Origin: Chrysophaeum taylorii
Taxonomy: Eukaryota; Sar; Pelagophyceae; Pelagomonadales; Pelagomonadaceae
Assembly: GCA_029834535.1 (NCBI GenBank)
Contig: JAQMWT010000443.1
Location: forward strand, 246,699-310,698
Length of the DNA stretch: 64,000 bases
Reading direction: 5' to 3'
Shown here: in pieces, positions 19,499 through 29,927 of the stretch
Layout: each line of letters begins with the position of its first letter
How positions within the stretch are numbered: the stretch's first letter is position 1
Position numbers and translations under genes: made by a program
The notes under the pieces: model-generated
The model's input: only the letters and a program-made list of their open reading frames with translations
Databases searched by the model: none
Told to the model about the DNA's origin: nothing

Positions 19499-20572
19499 AT
19501 GGGTGAACAGACGCCGATGGAGTTGGACGTTGTCCTTGTCCGGGGGCACGCGTCTGAACCGTGGGGGCTCCAGCTCGAGTACCAGTTGTACAGGGGAAAC
19601 CGCGAGTCGCGGAGCGACCAATGGGGATGCTTCGCCGTTGTTGATACCCGACCCGACTCGCCCGCGGCGCGGGACCCAGCGTTGCGGATTGGCGATACGA
19701 TTGTCGGGGTTGACGGAAAGCGGGTGTCGGCGGCGAAGCGCGACGACTTTGCGGAGTTGCTGTCGATTCTCCACAGCAAGGGCCGCGCGGTCCAGCTAAC
19801 GATTGCGAGGCATAGTTCGACGCGCTCGGCTCCGATGGCTCACTTCGAGGGGGACGACGAGGGCGTCTGGCTCAAGGTGGGCACCTTCGATCAACACGAG
19901 ACGCGAATCCATTTTGCGGCCTCCAAGCCCGACCCTCCCGAGGAGATGCCCGAGGAGGACGAGGAAAAGCCCGAGCAGGGGGACGCGCCTCCGGAAGAAG
20001 ACGAGGACGAGGGGGCGCCACCTAAGGAAAAGGAAAATGAAAAAGGCGAGGCGGACGAAACACCCCCCAACGAGAACGAGAACGAGAACGAGAACGAGAA
20101 CGAGGAGGAGGCAGCGCCCCCGAAGAAGGAGGAGCTTCCGAAAGAAGAGGAGGAACCGCCGGCGGAGAAGGTCGAGGAGGCTAGCGCGGTGGCGCCCAAA
20201 ATAGACGAGCCCCAGTCGTGGGCGGCGTCGCGGCTCAAGTTCGTACCGCTCGACGACGAGACTTGCCGCGGCGCGCGGTTCGCAGGAGTCATCCCGCGCG
20301 GCGACGGCTTGCCTCGGGCTGGGTACGAGCCCCTGGTTGAGGGCGACGTCCTCGTATCGATCGACGGCGAGTGCGCGGTCGACCTCGACTACGCCAGCGT
20401 TCTCTCCCTTCTCCGACGACCGCCCCCTCTCGCGCTCCGGTTTGCGCGCGCCGCGGGCCTCGGAGACACCCAAGGCCCCGCCGAGCCCGACAAGACAAAG
20501 GCCGAGGCCGAGGCCCGCCCTTCCAGCCGCATCACGCTGCCCAAGTTCGTGTCCCGCATGCTCAACTCGTGA
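19499..20572 (+). CDS. Two-PDZ-domain protein with acidic linker
   Basis: The product has 357 residues. PDZ 1 (about 8-100) contains WGLQLEYQLY as its carboxylate-binding loop region, then RIGDTIVGVDGKRVSAAKRD and VQLTIAR. PDZ 2 (about 240-325) has the pattern ARFAGVIPRGDGLP, then LVEGDVLVSIDGECAVDLDY and LALRFAR. The linker is an extreme Glu/Lys/Pro region with an Asn-Glu dipeptide run (about 187-200). PDZ domains bind C-terminal peptides, so a scaffold role is likely (inference). The start at 19499 gives MGEQTPMELDVVLVRG directly before PDZ 1. Confidence 0.75.
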   Translation: MGEQTPMELDVVLVRGHASEPWGLQLEYQLYRGNRESRSDQWGCFAVVDTRPDSPAARDPALRIGDTIVGVDGKRVSAAKRDDFAELLSILHSKGRAVQLTIARHSSTRSAPMAHFEGDDEGVWLKVGTFDQHETRIHFAASKPDPPEEMPEEDEEKPEQGDAPPEEDEDEGAPPKEKENEKGEADETPPNENENENENENEEEAAPPKKEELPKEEEEPPAEKVEEASAVAPKIDEPQSWAASRLKFVPLDDETCRGARFAGVIPRGDGLPRAGYEPLVEGDVLVSIDGECAVDLDYASVLSLLRRPPPLALRFARAAGLGDTQGPAEPDKTKAEAEARPSSRITLPKFVSRMLNS

Positions 20573-20715
20573 TATGGTGTGTGATGTGATGATCACCCCC
20601 CCGGGTAGTCTTTTTTCTCGTCGGACGGAAAAAAGAAAAAAAAGCAACCTCTCTCTTGTGTTGGTTCGCGTCAGCACGAACAAGATGTGAGTGGACAACA
20701 AAAAAGTCAGTTCGT

Positions 20716-22023
20716 ATGAAGCAGCCGAGTGCGGCGCTCGAGGCATACCTGCGCATGGTCAAGGAGGACGAAGCGCCGTGGTGGTGGCGGCTCGTCGTCG
20801 CGAGCGCGGACCGCGCGCGTGAATTGTGGGTCGCGACGAAGCGGCGGCTCTGGGGGTGGGGCTGGTCGATCCTCGGTGCGGCCCGCGCGCGGTCGGCCCT
20901 CGCGGCGGCGGCGGGCGAGCTCGGGCTGCCGCCGCTGCCACCGTGGGGCGGCGACGAGGTCCCGCGGCCGGCGCGGTCGTGGCGGACGTGCGAGGACCGG
21001 GCGCGCGATCTCGTCGCCTCCGGCGCAAAGTTTTGCGTGGCCGCGGCGGCGGCCAACCGCGCGCGCCGCGCAGCGGTGGCGCTGGACCTCTGCGCGGCGT
21101 CACCGCGGCCGCCCAACCTCGATGCCCTCCCGCTCGACCGCGCGGCCGACGCCAAATGGGGCCCGACCGGAGGTCCGCGCCGAGACGTCGTGCGCCGGGC
21201 GACCGCCGCGGCCGCGACGGCCCTCGACGACCTCGCCCCCGCTGCCGCGCGCCTCGACGCTCGAGTCGTCGCCGCGGCGGCACAGGGCCTCGACCGCTTC
21301 GCACGCGGCGACGACGACGCTCCCGTCCGCCTCGCGTCCGCCGCCCGCGCCGTCGACGAGGCGCGCGCTTGGTTGACGGCGGCCTGCCGCGACACTCCCC
21401 CCGAGTCCCGGGAAGCCAAGCGTCTCCGCGCCAAGCGCGAGCGCCTCGAGCTCGCCGCCGCCGCGGCCTACGCGGCCGAGCTCGCGCTCGCGCGAGGCGA
21501 CCGAGCCGCGAGAGACCTTGCGTCTCGCGACGCCGCTGACCACGCGCGCGCGGCGCTCCATGAGGAGGAGAATGAGGAGGAACGTCCTTCGCGGACCGTC
21601 CACCGCGCGCATCCCCCCGTCGTCGTCGTCGACGCCGGGCCCGAGGACCTGTCCTTTTCCCCCGCCTCCCTCCCGCCCGACGACGCGCCGCCGCCGCCCC
21701 CCGAAAGGACCCTTTTTGCGGCGGAGGCTACCGGCCAACCGAGCGCGGCGCCCCCGCTCACCTTCACCGACGACGACGCCGCCGCCTCCGACGCGCGAGA
21801 CGCCCGTGCCGTCGTCGACGAACTTCAGCGCGCCCTCCGCGCGCGCCACCCGGGGAGTGATGACGAAGAGGAAGATGTCGTCGTCGTCGATCCCCCCGCA
21901 ACCTTCGAGCTCGCCGCGGATCCTAGGTTTAAGGGCGTCGCCTCCCTCCTCTCCGCGCGCCTCAAGCGAGGGTCCCTCAAGAAGACCGCCTCCGAGCCCC
22001 TCCTGGCCCACCGCCCTTGCTAA
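20716..22023 (+). CDS. Ala/Arg-rich protein of unknown function
   Basis: The product has 435 residues and I do not recognise it. The N-terminus contains EDEAPWWWRLVVASADRARE and RRLWGWGWSILG, an unusual tryptophan cluster that may bind a membrane surface as an amphipathic helix (inference). The middle is long Ala/Arg helix, and the C-terminus is Asp/Pro-rich with basic LKRGSLKKTASEPLLAHRPC at the end. The start is the first ATG after an A-rich leader; an in-frame ATG at 20656 would add a poorly coding 20 residues. Confidence 0.6.
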   Translation: MKQPSAALEAYLRMVKEDEAPWWWRLVVASADRARELWVATKRRLWGWGWSILGAARARSALAAAAGELGLPPLPPWGGDEVPRPARSWRTCEDRARDLVASGAKFCVAAAAANRARRAAVALDLCAASPRPPNLDALPLDRAADAKWGPTGGPRRDVVRRATAAAATALDDLAPAAARLDARVVAAAAQGLDRFARGDDDAPVRLASAARAVDEARAWLTAACRDTPPESREAKRLRAKRERLELAAAAAYAAELALARGDRAARDLASRDAADHARAALHEEENEEERPSRTVHRAHPPVVVVDAGPEDLSFSPASLPPDDAPPPPPERTLFAAEATGQPSAAPPLTFTDDDAAASDARDARAVVDELQRALRARHPGSDDEEEDVVVVDPPATFELAADPRFKGVASLLSARLKRGSLKKTASEPLLAHRPC

Positions 22024-22440
22024 TACCTCCTAGCGCTCGCTCCCTCCTTGCCACTTGCCCTGCGTGTTTTATCACCTCACCTCCTGGCGGAGTTCCGTCT
22101 ATACATACGAACCGAAAGACATACATACATACATACATACATACATCTGCACTCTATATATATTTTTCTTCGTGCGCCGTGGGAGCTATAGAAGATCCCA
22201 CGAGGAGATTTCGACGTGTCTCGCAGCAGCTCCTCGCTTTCCTTCTCCGCCCTCCCTCTTCGTGTCCATCCTCTACGCTCTTTTTCGCCGTTGCCTTCTC
22301 TTCGCAGGCTAGGCACATTCCTAGAATCGTTACCCGCCGCGATAATATAATAATAACCGTCGAAGAAGAAAGTTCTTCTTTACACAAGGCGGAAGGAACG
22401 TCGCGACCCCTCATCAGAAGACCGAAAGAGATACACGTTG
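22024..22440. other. Spacer with ATAC microsatellite
   Basis: This 417-bp spacer has an ATAC tetranucleotide run at about 22121-22146 followed by a TATA-like string (tctatatatattttt, 22153-22167). It should contain the promoter of the ABCF gene. No gene is seen. Confidence 0.6.
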
Positions 22441-24852
22441 ATGAGCGGCGGCGTCGAGGTTATCGCCAGCACGCTCGCGGAGCTGGGCCTCGAGCCCCCG
22501 GAGGATGAGGTGATGAAGTACGTCGCGCCGTTGCTCGTCGCTGGCGACGTCGAGGCCGCGGCGCCGTTTCTTGGCGACGAGGAGGCCGGCGTCGAGGCCG
22601 CGAAGGCCGTCGCGCTCGCGCTGCGGCGGGCCGGGCTCGCGGCGACCGAGGAGGCGGCGGCGACCGAGGTGGTCGAAAAGCCTCCTCGAAGCCACCCCGC
22701 CGAACGATCGAGTTCTCCCGGGCCAATAATGGAAGAGATTCGGCAAACCCCTCGCGAGGAGGAGGAGGAGGAGGAGGAGGAGAAGAAGAAGAAGGTTCAG
22801 AGGAAGAAAACAAAGAAGACGACGATAAAGGCGACGACGAAAAGGAATGTTGACGAGGATCAGGCGGGCCTCGACGAGACGGACGACTTTGCGAGCGCGT
22901 GGCGGTTGTGCCAAGCCGAGGGCCGGTCGTGGGGCGGGCGCGGCTTTGGCGGGCGAGGCGTCGCTCGAAGATATCAGTGCATCTCGAGCGCGTCGCGCGA
23001 CGTGATCGTCGACGGCGTCACGCTCGCCTTCGCCGGCAAGGAGTTGCTGCAGCGCGCAGAGCTTCGGTTGGTTGGCGGGCGGCGGTACGCGTTGCTGGGA
23101 AGGAACGGAGTCGGCAAGTCGAGCCTCTTGCGTCGCATCGCGACGGCCTCGCTGCCCGGATTTCCACCTCACCTCAGGGTCGGCTACCTCGCGCAGGAGC
23201 AGGGAGACGTGGGCGACGGCTCGGTGTCGGCGCTCGAGGCGTTGGTGGGCGGGGCGTGCCGGAGGCGCGAGCTCGCGCTCGAGGCCGAACGCGACGATTT
23301 GCTCGACGAGGCGGACCTCGACGACGAGGTCGTCGCGGCGCGGCTCGGCGAGGTCGAGGCCGAGCTCGCCGAGCTCTCGGACGGCCAGGCGATCGCCAAG
23401 GCCCGGAAAGCGCTCGCGGGCGTGGGCTTTGACGAGGCACGCATGGTGGCACCGGCCGAACAGCTCTCCGGCGGTTGGCGAATGCGCGTCGAGCTCGCGG
23501 CCGCTCTCCTCGAAGAGCCCGACGTGCTGCTGCTCGACGAGCCCACGAATCATCTCGATTTGCCGGGTGTATTGTGGTTGGAACGCTTTCTTGCGAACGA
23601 GACCAGGGCGACGGTGCTTGTTGTTTCGCACGACCGCGCGTTTGTCGAGGCCGTCGCGACCGACGTAATAGTTTTCGAGGATTTGCGGTTGCACTACTTC
23701 CACGGCACTCTCGCCGCCTACGAACAACGCCAAGAGGAAAAGACGGCGGCTCATCAGCACCGCCTCGACGCGCGCGTGCGCCAGGAAACGGCAGCACGCG
23801 ACGCTGCCGACAAGATGCGCCAGCGCGCGTCGCAAAAGAAGGGCGCGAACGACAACGCGCTCCGCGCGGCCAAGCAGCGCCTCGCCAAGATCGAGCGCGT
23901 CGGGCTCTACCGCGACGACGGCCACCGCTACAAGACCCACTCCCTTCAAAAATTAGACGAGGCCGCGATCAGGTTGCCCGAACGCGTCGAGGCCAAGCGC
24001 GCGCTCAAGGAGGAACAGTTCTGTTTTCCCGAGCCGTCGCCACTCGGCGAGTCGAACTACGTCTCGCTCGACGGCGTCGACGTCGGCTACGCGACGCCTC
24101 TGATCAAAAAAGCGGTCGCCACGATCGGGCCCGGCTCGCGCGTCGCAATCGTGGGCGACAACGGGGCCGGAAAAACCACCTTGCTCTCGGTGCTCGCCGG
24201 CGCGCTCGCGCCGCTCGGCGAGGGCTCGCGCTACGACCCCCGGCTCAAGGTCGCCTTCGTCCGCCAACACCACGCAGAGGCGCTCAAGGACGGCGACGAC
24301 GCTGTCAGCGCGGCCCATTACCTCATGACGCGCTTTCGCGTCTCGGAGCTCGAGGCGCGATCAAAGCTGGGCAAGTTCGGCCTCGTCGGGCAGGTCGCCA
24401 AGCTCCCGCTCCGCAAACTCTCCGGTGGCCAGAAGGCCCGGCTCAGTCTAGCCGCTCTGACCTGGGAGTCCCCGCACCTTCTGCTTATGGATGAGCCGAC
24501 GAACCATCTTGACGTCTACGCTCTCGACGCCCTCGCTGCCGCACTCGAAACTTTTCCCGGCGCCGTCGTCGTCGTCAGCCACAACCGGTCCTTCCTCGCC
24601 GCGTGCTGCAACGAGCTCTGGGAGGTCAGCCGGAAGAAACTCCATGTCCATCGAGACGCCGACTTCAGCGAACTTTTCGCCGCCTATGCCGACCGCATCC
24701 TTTCCGCCGGCGGAACCGGCGGCCTCACCGCGTCCTCCGCCTCGGACCTCCGCACCGCGCGCAAAGTCCACGCCCTCGACGAAACGCGCGGCAAGAAGGG
24801 CTCCAAAGCGCCCGCCGCGGGTGGAGCTTCAAGACGCGCAGCGCTCATCTAG
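22441..24852 (+). CDS. ABCF-family ATPase (GCN20/ABCF3-like)
   Basis: The product has 803 residues with two ABC ATPase domains in tandem and no membrane segments. Domain 1 has Walker A GRNGVGKSS (about 221), signature LSGGWRMRVELA and Walker B LLLDEPTNHLD (about 363). Domain 2 has GDNGAGKTT (about 572), LSGGQKARLSLA and LLMDEPTNHLD (about 681). The switch histidines are in VVSHDRAF and VVSHNRSF. The EPTNHLD motif marks the ABCF family, which acts on ribosomes and translation. An N-terminal extension of about 170 residues with a Glu/Lys-rich tract resembles the GCN20/ABCF3 type. Confidence 0.85.
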   Translation: MSGGVEVIASTLAELGLEPPEDEVMKYVAPLLVAGDVEAAAPFLGDEEAGVEAAKAVALALRRAGLAATEEAAATEVVEKPPRSHPAERSSSPGPIMEEIRQTPREEEEEEEEEKKKKVQRKKTKKTTIKATTKRNVDEDQAGLDETDDFASAWRLCQAEGRSWGGRGFGGRGVARRYQCISSASRDVIVDGVTLAFAGKELLQRAELRLVGGRRYALLGRNGVGKSSLLRRIATASLPGFPPHLRVGYLAQEQGDVGDGSVSALEALVGGACRRRELALEAERDDLLDEADLDDEVVAARLGEVEAELAELSDGQAIAKARKALAGVGFDEARMVAPAEQLSGGWRMRVELAAALLEEPDVLLLDEPTNHLDLPGVLWLERFLANETRATVLVVSHDRAFVEAVATDVIVFEDLRLHYFHGTLAAYEQRQEEKTAAHQHRLDARVRQETAARDAADKMRQRASQKKGANDNALRAAKQRLAKIERVGLYRDDGHRYKTHSLQKLDEAAIRLPERVEAKRALKEEQFCFPEPSPLGESNYVSLDGVDVGYATPLIKKAVATIGPGSRVAIVGDNGAGKTTLLSVLAGALAPLGEGSRYDPRLKVAFVRQHHAEALKDGDDAVSAAHYLMTRFRVSELEARSKLGKFGLVGQVAKLPLRKLSGGQKARLSLAALTWESPHLLLMDEPTNHLDVYALDALAAALETFPGAVVVVSHNRSFLAACCNELWEVSRKKLHVHRDADFSELFAAYADRILSAGGTGGLTASSASDLRTARKVHALDETRGKKGSKAPAAGGASRRAALI

Positions 24853-26201
24853 CCTTGCCTATCGACGTGCATCTTCGACATCAATAATAAATAAAAAACA
24901 CCGCCGCGCGATAGATCATCGTCGCCCGTGCTCTCGCGGCCCCGCAACGAGGACCGTGAGACGAGGTGCCTTTAGGGTGCACGTCTTGCAAATGACACGC
25001 GACAGGGATAGCCTGGTCACCATATTCAACTGCTACAACCTCGGGGACCACGGGATTCTCCCACGTGCGAAACCAGCCATCGGATCGGTTCATTCATTTT
25101 CCCAGTTTTCAACCACAATCTCGGCCGTCCTGGTCGACCAACGCGTCGAGATACTTGAACAAAGTTCCGGGTGGACTACGGTGACATGCTTGGTGGCGAC
25201 CTCGACTATATCGTTATACTTGAACTACATGTCCTCATCTGTCCGCTCAACATCGTCGAATCAGACGCTATCGGATCCTGCGAACTTCCCGAGTCTGCGA
25301 AGGCCACGATGGTCGTTAAAAGTCGACGGCGCTCTCACTTGCGCATCACAACGTGAGCTGCAGATAGATGATACTAGACAAAGTGGCTTCTTTTTGTCTA
25401 CGGTGTGCTGCCAGCACCATATTTTGGTTCACATACAAGATCGAGGATGACGACGAGCTCCCCGACGCAATAGCTCTCTTACCTCGTTGCGACCGCGCTG
25501 CGCCAGATCTGCCGCATATCATCATCTGCGCAATGTTCGACGAAGGGACTTTGAGCAGAATGCTCCTTCTAGCCGTCGTCTATATCCAAACCGCGACTGA
25601 GCACTCCAAACGAGAGTAGCCTCATCTTGGTCTCATGCCGACCTCTCATGCGCCGTTCACCTCGACGACAACAACAAAGCAATATGCGCTAAGTATTGGC
25701 GCATGTCGGAGGCATGCCATATTCCTGAAGACGCGCCAGAAGAAATAGTTTTCAAACGCTCGAGGCTTGGAGAGCAAAGGCCTCCTCCAACCAGTCCGCG
25801 AAAGAAAGGGAAAGCCAGCCGAGTCATGGGCGTTCGCACTCGTCGAGATCTTTAAGAAGAAGCGGCGGTCTTGACCGCAAAGTACATCGTTTGGTCGACA
25901 AGCGTGTTGTCGGGCAGGATGCAGAGTCGCGCCACAGCTCGCTGTCCTCTCGGAGAGGCTGATATCATCATCATTACCACCATCGGGAAGTTCGTCGGGT
26001 TCAACACCCTGACGGAGAACTGGCTTTGGGCACTTGACCCACCACTGCGAGGACGTCTCGGTAACGGCGGCGAGCACAGACACTCAACGGGGTCCCACTC
26101 GAAGTTGGTGATTGATTCACTACTGCCCCCCTCAAACTCTCGGACGTAACGTCTTGCAAATAACGTCACTGGACCGTTATTTGTGGAATTCCAGGGCTCA
26201 G
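24853..26201. other. 1.35-kb intergenic region
   Basis: This region lies between the ABCF gene and the RBR ligase gene, both on the plus strand. A-rich strings just after 24880 may be the 3' end signal of the former. Short ORFs on both strands have no recognisable motif, and no RNA gene is evident. Confidence 0.35.
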
Positions 26202-27421
26202 ATGGCAGCAGCGAGGGAGGTGATCTGCATCGTCGACTCGGAGGAGGAGGAGGAGGAGGAGAATTCGGTCGTCCGGCGGAAGCGCAAGGATTCCGAGTCA
26301 TCGGTGGAGCTGATCGACGTCGTGCCAGCGGAGAAGACGACGCCGCCTTCTTCTCGTAGCAGCGAGAAAAAGAAGCGGCGGCGCAAGGAGGAGCGGCCGG
26401 CGATGCAGCGTGGTGCCCGCGCGGCGACGTGCCTGAACGACGTGGACCAGAGCTTTGATAACCTGCGAGCCGATGATCGGACTGCGGTGCTCGCGAGTCT
26501 GTTCGAGGCGTCGGTCGGGGCGCTCAAGTCGTGGCGAGTTGGGCGCGAGAAGAGGAAGGGTTCGTCGACTCTCTGGGCCCTCGTCGCGGCGTGCGACGCG
26601 GAGAACGGCTACGCGCTGTCGCGCGAGGCGAAGAGCCTTCCGCCGGCGTTGGAGCACTCCAAGGCCGGCGACGTCACGACCGCATCGGCGCTCGCGTACA
26701 TGCGAAGACGCCTCGAAGCGACGCGAAACTCGGCGGAATTCGAGGCGCGCCTCTCCGTCGACGCCGTCGACGACGGCGATTTCGCCTGTACCATCTGCAT
26801 GTGCGAGTTTCGCGCCGCCGACCTCGTGTTTTGCTCGGGCGCGGCACTCCACGCCGTCTGCAAGCCCTGCTTGAACGGCCTCTGCGTGCGCTTTTCCGCC
26901 GACAAGGGCCTCGGCTCGGCCCACGTCGAGTGCCCCGAACCATCGTGTCGGGCGCTCTTCTCGCGCCGTGACGTCGTCGCCTGCGTCTCGCCGCTCGACC
27001 TGATGACCATGGACGAGCGCGAGCGCGACGCGTCGATGCGCGCCGGACTCTCGGGAGACGCGACGCTCCGCTGCGTCTGCGGCGCCGTCGGCGCCGTCCC
27101 CAAGACCGGGATCGTCGCCTGCCCAGACTGCGACCGCCGCTACTGCGGTTCCTGCGGTAACCTCGACCACTCGCCCAATACCTGCCCGCCCCCCAGCGAC
27201 GGCACCGACAGGTGGATCGCCAAAAAAACCAAGCCTTGCCCAAAGTGCAAGGAGGCGATCGAGAAAAACCTCGGCTGCGCTCACATGACCTGCCGCTGCG
27301 GCCACCAGTTCTGCTGGCTCTGCCTTGGTCCCTACCCGAACTGCCACTGCAACCACTTCAACCACCAGAGCGAGGCCTTGGCCGCGCGGCTCCAGCGCGA
27401 CGAGATTTTGGACTTTGGCGA

Positions 27422-27453
<32 letters not shown>

Positions 27454-27635
27454 ACGTCTATGGGGGGTTCAGCCCCCGCCACCGTCGACCTCCCCGTACC
27501 CGCCACCGCCGACCTTCTTTCAGAATCCGCCGCGGCGCTTTCGTTCCGATGCCGCCGCCCGCGGTATGGCCTCCACTGTGGCTCGGATCGTCGAGTGGAC
27601 ATCACTTTGTCGCCCGCCCCCCTTCATCGTGGTGA
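26202..27635 (+). CDS. RBR-type (RING-IBR-RING) E3 ubiquitin ligase
   Basis: The product has 477 residues. RING1 begins at about residue 196 with CTICMCEFRAADLVFCSG, followed by His and further Cys pairs. The IBR contains CVCGAVGAVPKTGIVACPDC and CGSCGNLDHSPNTC. RING2 (about 345-385) reads CPKCKEAIEKNLGCAHMTCR, then CGHQFCWLC; the Cys of LGCAH is the expected catalytic thioester residue. RBR ligases take ubiquitin from an E2 onto this cysteine before transfer to substrate. The N-terminus is acidic then basic (EEEEEEE and KKKRRRKEER), the latter a possible nuclear signal. The region after the Asp run (about residue 425 on) is uncertain: a neighbouring frame gives a Pro/Tyr-rich tail. Confidence 0.82.
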
Positions 27636-28816
27636 GCCCACAATCGCCGGCCTGGCACCCTCCTCTCCTGCGCGAGCCTCCTCCCGTCTCTGCGCCTGGT
27701 TGCGGGTCATCTTCTCGTCTCACTGATGACTCGCAGTCGCGCGCCTCTTCAAAAATTCGTAGCCACAGTCCTAACTACTATGTGTGATGGACTGTGGTAC
27801 GCTGCGGGGGTTTTTCGTCTAGGGGTGCTCTTGAGTTCGGACCTCGGTTGTCCGGTGCTGGCGGTCTCAACAAGCTTCGTGCGGATGGACGCTGCGGGGA
27901 CGAGGTCCCTTCGCGCGCACCACTAGGGATACTCATTACTGCCGTCGGGGGTCCTGCAGGGGACGCATCATCATCAGACGCCTGTTGCTCAGTGTCGCCG
28001 TGGCATGCTGCTTGGCTTGGGGGAGAAGCCCATGTTTACGCCATTGTAATGCAAAATTGCAGTCATCATCATCATCGGATGAGTGGTGCTCAAGGCGCGC
28101 CACGTCTCGAGGATAAGGAGGCAAACCAAAATTATCGTCGTCATCGGCGGGGAACAGAAGGGCGCTCGGTTGCTCAACGGTTTTAAAATAGGATGGGGCA
28201 TTCGTTGCACCTTTTCGTGCAGGCAAGGTGACACCACTACCCGTCGTTCTGTGGAGGATTGCCTGAATGGGTTAGTGGTTGAGGCGGTGGCGCGCTGCCG
28301 TCATCGTGGCGAGCATTTTTGCGCTGTGTGTTAGTTACAGCGCACTTCATATAGGCGACGCGGTTTCGGTGGGTTACACGGTGATTCTGAATCGGCCGGA
28401 ACTGGATCGGCTGGCGTTGGTAGAGAAGTGGACCTCGAAAAAGAAGAGTACCACGATTTCTTAGACTCAGACGACTGTGCGCTCGAGGTTACCGAAAACT
28501 GGTCACGGGTCCGGGCGCGTTGGGGAGCTGTCGAAGACTTGGTGTGGCGTGCTGGGTCCTTAGCGTGAGGAACGAGTGCAGCGCAGTGGCCTCGTCACCG
28601 TCGGTCGACAAGCCCGCGACGTCGAGATGTCCGAAAGTGATGCCGGCACGGGTTTAGAAATCCTCTACATTTTTGCAGTCCACGTCAACATCCGCCACAA
28701 CCTTAATTTTTGTGTAAGAGAGAGATTAAAACTTCATCTAAAAAGAGCGAATACATAATGAAATAAAGTGAAAAAGTCCCGTTCAACACCAAAACGACGG
28801 GCTTTCGAAACCATTG
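27636..28816. other. 1.18-kb intergenic region with possible gene remnant
   Basis: No convincing gene is seen. Around 28370-28566 one plus-strand frame gives an acidic, coding-like stretch (GREVDLEKEEYHDFLDSDDC and WSRVRARWGAVEDLVWRAG) that ends in a stop. It lacks a start and may be a relic or an exon of an unrecognised gene. The last 100 bp, A-rich, precede the pirin start. Confidence 0.3.
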
Positions 28817-29845
28817 ATGATTGGTCAGTTCGTCGAGCTGTGGGGACGGACGGTGTCGGCGATGGGTCCTAGCGTCCGTGTTTTGAGTGGGTTTGAGGCG
28901 ATGGACCCGTTTCTGATGGTAGGGTACCACGACGACTGGCTGCCTCCGGCTCGCGAGCTGAAAGAAGCTCCGGGGTTTCCCCAGCACCCCCACGCCGGTT
29001 TCGAGACGATCACCATCACGATCGACGCGATGGTGGATCACGCCGACTCTCTCGGGGGGAGCGGGCGATACGGGAACGGGGATACGCAGTTTATGTGCGC
29101 GGGGCGCGGTATCTCGCACTCGGAGATGGCTGGTTTGCAGTCGTGGGAATCGGGGAACGGAGGCGCGTTGTTCCAGTTGTGGTTGTCGCTGCCGTCCAAG
29201 GCGAAGCGGTGTGCGCCGGCGACTCGGATGCTGTGGCACGAGGATGTGCCGATCAAGGTGTCGGACGGGGTCGAGATCAAAACGATTGTCGGGCCCGGCC
29301 AAGCCGCGTCTCTGCCCCCCGACTCGTGGGCCGCGGATCCGGCAAACAACGTGCAGATTCTCATCGTGACGCTCGCCCCCGGCGCGCGGTGCGTCTTGGA
29401 CCGGCTCTCCACGGACGCGTCGACGCTCGCCGCGTACCCCTTCGAGGGCGCCCTCGCGTGCGGGGGCGTCCTCGTACCGGAACGCCACGCGGCCGTCGTA
29501 ACGGGCGCGCCGGACCTCGAAAACCGCGGTGACGCTCCCGCGAGGGTTCTCATATTGGAGGCTAACCCCATCAACGAGCCCGTCGTCGCGCGCGGGCCCT
29601 TTGTCGCCAACTCCCGGAGCGAGCTGATGAAAATGAGCGACGATTACCGCGCGGGGAGGTTCGCGGCGTGGCCGTGGCCGAGCGAGGGGCCCTCGCACGG
29701 TACCAAGCCCCGGTTCTACGACGATCCCACCACCCAGACCCACGAAGAAAGGGGTGATCCCATAACCCTCTACGCCCCGGGCCCTCCCTCATACCTCCCG
29801 AGCTTGCTCGGTCGCCTCGCGCGACGCCGCCGAGATGAATATTAA
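28817..29845 (+). CDS. Pirin (iron-binding bicupin)
   Basis: The product has 342 residues. The N-terminal cupin has HPHAGFETITITID (about 57-70), DSLGGSGRYGNGDTQFMCAG and GRGISHSEM. The two His of HPH plus the His and Glu of HSE are the expected metal ligands. The C-terminal half contains the second cupin-like fold with pirin features (VVARGPFVANSRSE, then DDYRAGRFAAWPW). Pirins are nuclear Fe-dependent regulators, and some have quercetinase activity. The start is the ATG at 28817. Confidence 0.88.
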   Translation: MIGQFVELWGRTVSAMGPSVRVLSGFEAMDPFLMVGYHDDWLPPARELKEAPGFPQHPHAGFETITITIDAMVDHADSLGGSGRYGNGDTQFMCAGRGISHSEMAGLQSWESGNGGALFQLWLSLPSKAKRCAPATRMLWHEDVPIKVSDGVEIKTIVGPGQAASLPPDSWAADPANNVQILIVTLAPGARCVLDRLSTDASTLAAYPFEGALACGGVLVPERHAAVVTGAPDLENRGDAPARVLILEANPINEPVVARGPFVANSRSELMKMSDDYRAGRFAAWPWPSEGPSHGTKPRFYDDPTTQTHEERGDPITLYAPGPPSYLPSLLGRLARRRRDEY

Positions 29846-29927
29846 AGTGATACGACGACGTTCCGAGATGAATATTAAGGTGATACGACGACGACGACGA
29901 CGACGACGACGTTCTTCCTCGTACTTA

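Noticed and set aside
20656-20716. A 24-nt intron (GTGAGT to CAG) in the leader of the unknown protein gene
   Set aside because: It is far shorter than the 42-47 nt introns seen here, and splicing would not improve the frame.
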